Shown one piece after another: positions 13,982 through 19,092 of a stretch of 19,092 nucleotides of DNA. The translations under genes and the position numbers were made by a program. Below the pieces are notes generated by a model that was not told the origin of the DNA, made no database searches, and saw only the letters and a program-made list of their open reading frames with translations. The first letter of the stretch is position 1, and each line of letters starts with the position of its first letter. Origin of the DNA: CAZBQG01 sp964493945 (GTDB lineage Bacteria; Pseudomonadota; Alphaproteobacteria; Rhodospirillales; UBA2165); NCBI GenBank assembly GCA_964493945.1, contig CAZBQG010000056.1, forward strand, positions 1-19,092, given 5' to 3'.

Positions 13982-15148
13982 ATGGATGTGATTAGCGACA
14001 CCCCTGCCCTCGACGCCTTTTGTTCGCGCCTTGCCCAGACCAGCTTCGTCACTGTGGATACGGAATTCATGCGTGAGCGGACCTATTGGCCCCAGCTCTG
14101 CCTGATCCAGCTTGCCGGCCCGGAAGAAGCGGCCTGCGTCGATGTGCTGGCCGAAGGGATCGATCTGGCGCCGGTCTTCGCCCTGATGAAGGATGAAAGC
14201 GTCCTCAAAGTGTTCCATGCGGCGCGTCAGGACCTGGAGATTTTCTTTCATCTGAGCGGCCGGCTGCCTGCCCCCCTGTTCGACACCCAGGTGGCGGCCA
14301 TGGTCTGCGGTTTCGGCGATCAGGCGGGCTATGAGACCCTGGTCAAGAAACTGACCAGTGCCAGCATCGATAAATCATCGCGCTTTACCGATTGGGCGCA
14401 ACGCCCCTTGACGGAAAAGCAGATCAAATACGCGCTGGCCGATGTCACCCATTTGCGCCGCGTTTATGAAAAGCTGGAAGGCAAGCTTGGCGCCAACGGA
14501 CGGCGCCAATGGCTGGAAGAGGAAATGGGCGTGCTGACCCATAACGGCACCTATGAGGCCGATCCCCAACGCGCCTGGCTGAGGATCAAATCGAAAAGCA
14601 CCAAGCCCAGATTTCTGGCCGTGCTGCGCGAAGTGGCCGCCTGGCGCGAACGCCAGGCCCAGGAGAAGGATCTGCCCCGGGGCCGGGTGCTGCGCGACGA
14701 TGCCCTGGTGGAAATCGCCCATCACACGCCGAAATCGGTGGATGATCTGACCCGCACCAGGGGCTTGGGCCGCAGGCTGGCCGAAGGCGACGGGGGCCGC
14801 GGGCTTTTGGATGCCGTCGAGGCCGGCCTGGCCATGCCCGAAGAGGATTGCCCCAAGCCTTCCGTCAAGGAAACCCTGCCCCGGGGGTTGGGCCCGGTGA
14901 GCGATCTGCTCAAGGTTTTGCTTAAAATGAAATGCAACGAACATGACGTGGCCCAGAAACTTTTGGCCAGCAGCTCCGATATCGACCGCATCGCCGCCGA
15001 TGGCGAAAGTGCCAAAGTACCGGCCCTCAGCGGCTGGCGCCGTCAGGTTTTCGGCCAGGACGCCCTGGAGCTGCGCGCCGGCAGGCTGGCCATGGTGATC
15101 AACGACAAAAAGATGGAACTGGTGGAGTTTGAAGAAGACGAGGCTTAA
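13982..15148 (+). CDS. rnd: Ribonuclease D
   Basis: 3'-5' exoribonuclease of the DEDDy group, acting on tRNA precursors and other structured RNA ends. ATG 13982 (MDVISDTPAL, 388 residues) has AAAAGG four bases upstream and matches the usual family N-terminus; ATG 13964 adds six residues without a ribosome site. Catalytic residues are visible: D26 and E28 in VDTEFMRE, D84 in FHAARQDLEIF, and Y150 with D154 in YALADVTHLRRVY. The following segment RERQAQEKDLPRGRVLRDDAL is the start of the HRDC RNA-binding domain, and a second weaker HRDC-like part precedes the acidic C-terminus. The stop overlaps the convergent ppx stop in TTAA. The divergent region upstream is shared with dctP. Confidence 0.95.
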   Translation: MDVISDTPALDAFCSRLAQTSFVTVDTEFMRERTYWPQLCLIQLAGPEEAACVDVLAEGIDLAPVFALMKDESVLKVFHAARQDLEIFFHLSGRLPAPLFDTQVAAMVCGFGDQAGYETLVKKLTSASIDKSSRFTDWAQRPLTEKQIKYALADVTHLRRVYEKLEGKLGANGRRQWLEEEMGVLTHNGTYEADPQRAWLRIKSKSTKPRFLAVLREVAAWRERQAQEKDLPRGRVLRDDALVEIAHHTPKSVDDLTRTRGLGRRLAEGDGGRGLLDAVEAGLAMPEEDCPKPSVKETLPRGLGPVSDLLKVLLKMKCNEHDVAQKLLASSSDIDRIAADGESAKVPALSGWRRQVFGQDALELRAGRLAMVINDKKMELVEFEEDEA

Positions 15149-16665
15149 ACGATCCGCCCCTCTACCCCCAATGTCTTGGCCAATTTATCCAACAAACGTG
15201 ACACGGCTTCGGACCGGAACAAATCTTCCTGGGCCGAAAGATGCAGCTCCAACATGCCATTTTCCAAGACCAGACTGGTCTGATCTAGGAGGCCGGCCAC
15301 CCCACCTGAAAGCAGATGGGCGAGCCGGAGCGATAGCCCGGTGATCAGAGCCCAGCGTTCGTCCACCTCATCCAAAAGGCCCCGCACCTGGCGCACTTCG
15401 AATTGTTTGTCGCGCCCCCGGTAGCGGATAAAGACGGCGCTGGCCAAGGCGATGCGCTGGCGGTGTTCCAGCCCGGCCAGGGGCAGGCGGAGGACGCGCA
15501 TGAAGGCATGCAAAGCGCGGTAATCGGGATGCTCGCTCCAGCCGATATCGCTGAGCAGCGCCGCCCCCATGCGCAGGCGCCGACCGTCTTCGAGCTCGTC
15601 CTCAAATAGCGGCGCCATCCAATCGGCCAGGGACTGACCCGGCAGGGAAAAGCGCCCGCCCAGGCGGGCCACGCCCTCCAGGGCCGAAATCAGGGGGTCC
15701 TGGCCCTTGATTTCCGCCGGGAGCATGTCAAAAAGCTGGCCCTCGCGAAGCCCATAGCCGGAAAAGCGCACGAATTTGGGCCTGGCCCATTTGAGCAACC
15801 GGTTCATCGCCAGTGCCGCATAAGCCATGGTATCGGAGCGGCGCTTGGCCACGTTGGTCAGCTTGGCCAGTGATTTGGCACTGAGCCCGGCCAGGGTCTT
15901 GGTCAGATCAAGGGCCGCGTCCAGATCCAACACGTAATTATCCAGAACCCGCAGGGGATAATCGGTCTGCTTGATGGAGAGGCGCGCAATGCCCCGCCAG
16001 GCCCCACCCGCCGCATATAATGTGCGCCCTTCCACGGCGTCCAGCCAATTCAGCCCGGCCAAACCTTCATCGGCCAGGCGGCGCGCCCGTTTGGCGTCAC
16101 CGGCGCTGTCCTCGGCCAGACGCAGATGGCCCAGCGGCAGGCTTGCGCATTGGCCAAGATGCCCGCCATCCAGGGCGATCAGTTCCAGGCTTCCCCCGCC
16201 CATATCGGCGAACATGCCATCGGCACCCGGCATGACCGCCAGCACGCCTCCGGCACCTAGGCGCGCTTCTTCCTCTCCGGACAAAACCGCGAGATCAAGC
16301 CCCAGGCTGCTTTTAACCTGACCCGCGAATTCCGCCCCATCACTGGCTTCGCGCAATGCCGCCGTTCCCAGCAGGACCAATTGGCCTACATCCATTTCCC
16401 GGGCCAGAATGCCAAAGCGGGCCAGACTGGCCAGAGCCAGTTCCACCCCTTCCGGATTGAGCCGGCCGCTTTGGCCCAGCCCTTGGCCCAGGCGGCAGGT
16501 CACGCGCTCATTGAAAATGGGGAGGCTGAGCCAGCTTTCCGGCTCATAGACCACCAGCCGCACCGAATTGGAGCCCACATCCACGATACCGATGCGCCCG
16601 GCAGTCTGGCTTTCCCCTTTGGCGGCACTGCCGGTCAGGGGCATCTGCACCAATTCACCGGGCAT
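15145..16665 (-). CDS. ppx: Exopolyphosphatase (Ppx/GppA family)
   Basis: Removes terminal phosphates from polyphosphate; related enzymes hydrolyse pppGpp. 506 residues, close to E. coli Ppx. The ASKHA-fold motifs are IGIVDVGSNSVRLVVYE (25-41) with D29, the catalytic-glutamate loop LSGEEEARLGAGG (128-140), and the phosphate-binding MGGGSLEL (155-162). Residues from about 315 onward match the HD-like C-terminal part, with SDIGWSEHPDYRALHAF. ATG 16665 has GGGA about 10 bases upstream; ATG 16644 is an alternative. It follows ppk by 25 bases on the same strand, so synthesis and breakdown of polyphosphate are coexpressed. GppA-type activity on pppGpp is an alternative that sequence alone does not rule out. 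Confidence 0.93.
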   Translation of the reverse strand: MPGELVQMPLTGSAAKGESQTAGRIGIVDVGSNSVRLVVYEPESWLSLPIFNERVTCRLGQGLGQSGRLNPEGVELALASLARFGILAREMDVGQLVLLGTAALREASDGAEFAGQVKSSLGLDLAVLSGEEEARLGAGGVLAVMPGADGMFADMGGGSLELIALDGGHLGQCASLPLGHLRLAEDSAGDAKRARRLADEGLAGLNWLDAVEGRTLYAAGGAWRGIARLSIKQTDYPLRVLDNYVLDLDAALDLTKTLAGLSAKSLAKLTNVAKRRSDTMAYAALAMNRLLKWARPKFVRFSGYGLREGQLFDMLPAEIKGQDPLISALEGVARLGGRFSLPGQSLADWMAPLFEDELEDGRRLRMGAALLSDIGWSEHPDYRALHAFMRVLRLPLAGLEHRQRIALASAVFIRYRGRDKQFEVRQVRGLLDEVDERWALITGLSLRLAHLLSGGVAGLLDQTSLVLENGMLELHLSAQEDLFRSEAVSRLLDKLAKTLGVEGRIV

Positions 16666-16690
16666 CTTGAGAATTCCCGCAAAAAATCAA

Positions 16691-18850
16691 TCACTTATCC
16701 GCATCACTCACCAGCCTGGGCATTTGGGGCTTATGGCCTTCAAGGGCGCTGCCCCGGCCCGACAGGCTGGGATTGGTCATGAAATAGGTGTGGGCGCAAA
16801 AGGCATTCGGGCCGCCGCTTGCCCGGTCATAGGTGCCGTCGGCATTCATTTCCCAACTTTGCGCCCCGTCATTCAGATTGGCGACCATGACCTGTTCCAG
16901 AATCTGTTCATGGACCGTGGGATTTTCCACGGGAACCATCACCTCGACACGCCAATTCAGGTTACGGGGCATCCAATCGGCCGATGAAATGAACAGTTTG
17001 GCCTTGGCGCTGGGCAGTTTGTGCCCGGCGCCGAAGACGGCGATGCGGGCATGTTCCAAAAACCGCCCGACGATGCTTTTCACCCGGATATTTTCCGACA
17101 ATCCCGGTACCCCCGGGCGCAGACAACAAATGCTCCGGACCACCAGATCGATGCGCACGCCCTCCTGGGACGCCTGATACAAAAGATCGATGATGTCCGG
17201 GTCCACCAGGGCATTCATCTTGGCCCAAATGGAAGCGGGCCGCCCGGCCCTGGCATGGCCGATCTCATCCCTGATCAGCGCTTCCAGTCTTTGGCGCATA
17301 TCGATGGGCGAGACGGACAGTTTTTCCAGACCTTCCGGCTCCGTATAGCCGGTCATGAAATTGAAAATAAGCGCCGCATCTCGGCAGAGATCGTGATCGC
17401 ATGTAAAGAAGGACAAATCCGAATAGGATTTGGCCGTCACCGGATGATAATTGCCCGTGCCGAAATGGGCGTAGGATCTGAGCCGTTTGTTTTCCCGGCG
17501 CACCACCAGGCTGATCTTGGCGTGGGTCTTTTTGTCCAGGAAGCCGTAGACCACCTGGGCGCCGGCCCGCTCCAAATCACGGGCCCAGCGGATATTGGCC
17601 TCTTCGTCAAAACGCGCCTGCAGCTCGACCATGGCGGTCACCGATTTGCCCGCCTCAGCGGCCTCGATCAGCGCCAAAACCGTGGGCGAATCATTGCTCG
17701 TCCGGTAAAGCGTCTGCTTGACCGCCACCACATCGGGATCGCGGGCCGCCTGGCGGATGAACTGGACGACAACATCGAAACTTTCATAAGGGTGATGGAC
17801 GACGAAATCTTTCTTGCGGATGGCCGCGAAACAATCGCCCGACAATTCGCGCACCCGTTCCGGGAAACGCGCACTGAAGGCCGGAAATTTAAGATCAGGG
17901 CGGTCCAGCCCCACCAGCTCTTCGGTATGGGCCAGCCCCAAAAGCCCGTCATGAAGCATGACGTCTTCCGGGCCGATGCCGAGGGCCTCCATGATCATGA
18001 TACGCAATTCATCGCTGATATCGGGCTTGGCCGCAAGCAAGATGACCGATCCCCGCTGGCGCTGTTTGAGGGCGGATTGGAAGGTACGCACCAGATCCTC
18101 GGCTTCCTCGTCGATCTCCACCTCCGAATCCCGGATGACCCGGAACCACGCACTATTGGCGATCTCGAAATTGGGGAAAATGCGCTCCAAAAACAGATCA
18201 ATAATGTCTTCCTGGGCAATCAGGCGGGTTTCGCTGCCCGGCAGCTGCACGAAGCGGTCGATCAGATGGGGCATGGGCACCAGGGCGCGCAAAAGCTGCC
18301 CGTCCGAGGGCCGGCGCAGATGCAGAACCAGTGAAAAGCCCAGATTGGGAATGAAGGGAAAGGGATGGGCCGGATCGGTGGCCAGCGGCGTCAAGGCCGG
18401 AAACACATCCTCCATGAACCGCTTTTCAAGCCAGGCCAGATCATCACTGCTCAGATCCTGCCCATCGACCACGGAGATGCCCGCATCCTTGAGGGAGGAT
18501 TTCAAAACGGAAAAAATCTTCTCCTGCTCGCCCACCAAGGCCCGCGCCCGGGCCCGGATGGCGGTCAGCTGTTTGGCCGGCGACAGCCCATCTTCCGAAT
18601 GGGTGGAAACCCCTTCCCGCTCCTGGCCGATCAGCCCGGCCACCCGGACCATATAAAACTCATCCAGATTGGCCGCCGAAATAGAAAGAAACCGCAGGCG
18701 CTCCAGCAGAGGATAGCTTTCATTGCAGGCTTCTTCCAGGACGCGCTCATTGAAGGCCAGCCAGGACAGCTCCCGGTTCAAAAACCGCTCACCCGGCGTC
18801 AGTCCGGCCAGGGGGTCTTTGTTCGTATCTGTCTTGGCGGAGGCAACCAT
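16691..18850 (-). CDS. ppk: Polyphosphate kinase 1
   Basis: Reversibly transfers the gamma phosphate of ATP to polyphosphate. The chosen start is ATG 18850 (MVASAKTDTN, 719 residues) with GGAG seven bases upstream; the in-frame TTG at 18865 is less likely. The four-part PPK1 architecture is present: N domain (FLNRELSWLAFNERVLEEA), head domain, and two PLD-like catalytic domains. Likely catalytic residues are H444 in KKTHAK (the autophosphorylated His of the family), H462 in YAHFGTGNYHP, and H600 in RFLEHARIAVF. Further conserved segments are VVAVKQTLYRTS, SSADWMPRNLNWRVE and the terminal DGTYDR. Nothing is truncated. No Pho box was recognised upstream. Confidence 0.97.
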   Translation of the reverse strand: MVASAKTDTNKDPLAGLTPGERFLNRELSWLAFNERVLEEACNESYPLLERLRFLSISAANLDEFYMVRVAGLIGQEREGVSTHSEDGLSPAKQLTAIRARARALVGEQEKIFSVLKSSLKDAGISVVDGQDLSSDDLAWLEKRFMEDVFPALTPLATDPAHPFPFIPNLGFSLVLHLRRPSDGQLLRALVPMPHLIDRFVQLPGSETRLIAQEDIIDLFLERIFPNFEIANSAWFRVIRDSEVEIDEEAEDLVRTFQSALKQRQRGSVILLAAKPDISDELRIMIMEALGIGPEDVMLHDGLLGLAHTEELVGLDRPDLKFPAFSARFPERVRELSGDCFAAIRKKDFVVHHPYESFDVVVQFIRQAARDPDVVAVKQTLYRTSNDSPTVLALIEAAEAGKSVTAMVELQARFDEEANIRWARDLERAGAQVVYGFLDKKTHAKISLVVRRENKRLRSYAHFGTGNYHPVTAKSYSDLSFFTCDHDLCRDAALIFNFMTGYTEPEGLEKLSVSPIDMRQRLEALIRDEIGHARAGRPASIWAKMNALVDPDIIDLLYQASQEGVRIDLVVRSICCLRPGVPGLSENIRVKSIVGRFLEHARIAVFGAGHKLPSAKAKLFISSADWMPRNLNWRVEVMVPVENPTVHEQILEQVMVANLNDGAQSWEMNADGTYDRASGGPNAFCAHTYFMTNPSLSGRGSALEGHKPQMPRLVSDADK

Positions 18851-18893
18851 GCCCGCTCTCTCCAAAGCGCTGGATTTGATTCAAGCGCGCTTC

Positions 18894-18902
18894 TTTATAC
18901 CA
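18894..18902 (-). promoter_or_regulatory. Candidate extended -10 promoter for ppk-ppx
   Basis: On the minus strand TGGTATAAA gives an extended -10 (TG-n-TATAAA) with a start expected near 18886, about 35 bases before the ppk ATG. No good -35 hexamer is seen 16-18 bases further upstream, which is consistent with an extended -10 promoter. Confidence 0.4.
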
Positions 18903-18984
18903 GATTCGGGGGAATTCATAGAGTTAAGGGGGGAAAGGGTGGATTGGGGAGCTGAAGGTGATTGACAATCACAGACCGTAGCTT

Positions 18985-19019
18985 AAGTTATTTACTAGAA
19001 TTTTAATTTTATATAACTT
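18985..19019. repeat. AT-rich inverted repeat in the right-end intergenic region
   Basis: AAGTTAT (18985-18991) and ATAACTT (19013-19019) are perfect 7-base inverted copies around a 21-base AT-rich centre. A Shine-Dalgarno-like AAGGAG follows at 19024-19029 but no ATG is seen before the window ends. It could be an operator or promoter region for a gene beyond the edge. Confidence 0.3.
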
Positions 19020-19050
19020 GCAAAAGGAGTAGCGGAGTATTCAGGTTTTG

Positions 19051-19065
19051 CGAAGTTTGTCTTCG
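19051..19065 (+). other. Small hairpin near the right edge
   Basis: CGAAG-TTTGT-CTTCG is a perfect 5-bp stem. A competing pairing, TGCGA (19049-19053) with TCGCA (19070-19074), shares bases with it, so only one can form. It is short and could be chance; a leader structure for a gene to the right is possible. Confidence 0.25.
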
Positions 19066-19092
19066 TTTCTCGCACACCCTAACAGCAGGGGT

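Noticed and set aside
17021..18334. Plus-strand open frame of 437 codons
   Set aside because: Fully antisense to ppk, whose catalytic motifs are intact; typical shadow composition.
18962..18991. TTGACA at 18962-18967 as a rightward promoter
   Set aside because: No acceptable -10 occurs 16-18 bases downstream (AAGTTA or similar), and no gene start follows inside the window.
1..19092. CRISPR arrays, tRNA or rRNA genes, insertion sequences, toxin-antitoxin or defence genes
   Set aside because: No regularly spaced repeats, cloverleaf-like segments, transposase motifs or paired small toxin/antitoxin frames were found on reading both strands.

Overview
The window is about 19 kb of GC-rich DNA and reads as the chromosome of an alphaproteobacterium, probably Rhodospirillales-like and free-living. 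The inference rests on a DUF1849/EipB-type envelope protein, a DNA polymerase IV with a four-cysteine N-terminal extension, a linked aspS / rnd / ppx / ppk set, and two TRAP transporter loci. I found no rRNA, tRNA, CRISPR array, insertion sequence or phage gene, and no gene-free stretch longer than 300 bases.

Layout. Positions 1-2928 (minus) hold TRAP locus 1: a periplasmic binding protein followed by a fused small-plus-large permease that runs off the left edge. Positions 3196-5363 (plus) hold a Mak-type ROK sugar kinase coupled by an ATGA overlap to dinB. Positions 5367-6209 (minus) hold an EipB-like periplasmic protein. Positions 6462-7728 (plus) hold a cytosolic diguanylate cyclase overlapping an unrecognised 159-residue gene, behind a convincing sigma-54-type -24/-12 element. 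Positions 7725-8819 (minus) hold a lipoprotein with an uncharacterised N-terminal module and a long Ala/Pro/Glu-rich region. Positions 8995-10806 (minus) hold aspS. Positions 10902-13786 (minus) hold TRAP locus 2, a compact dctP-dctQ-dctM operon. Positions 13982-15148 (plus) hold rnd. Positions 15145-18850 (minus) hold the polyphosphate operon ppk-ppx. The last 230 bases are AT-rich and non-coding.

How the genes work together. The TRAP systems import unidentified solutes using an ion gradient; both binding proteins appear to lack the arginine that normally pairs with a substrate carboxylate. Ppk makes polyphosphate and Ppx degrades it. AspRS charges tRNA, and RNase D trims RNA 3' ends. The diguanylate cyclase makes c-di-GMP and has a product-inhibition site. 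EipB and the lipoprotein belong to the cell envelope.

Most of the window is ordinary housekeeping and transport. I did not find an obviously new defence or mobile system. The parts most worth a second look are the sigma-54 / cyclase / unknown-partner unit (6376-7728), the lipoprotein with its suspicious C-terminal tail, and the short repeated operator-like sites in front of the two TRAP loci.
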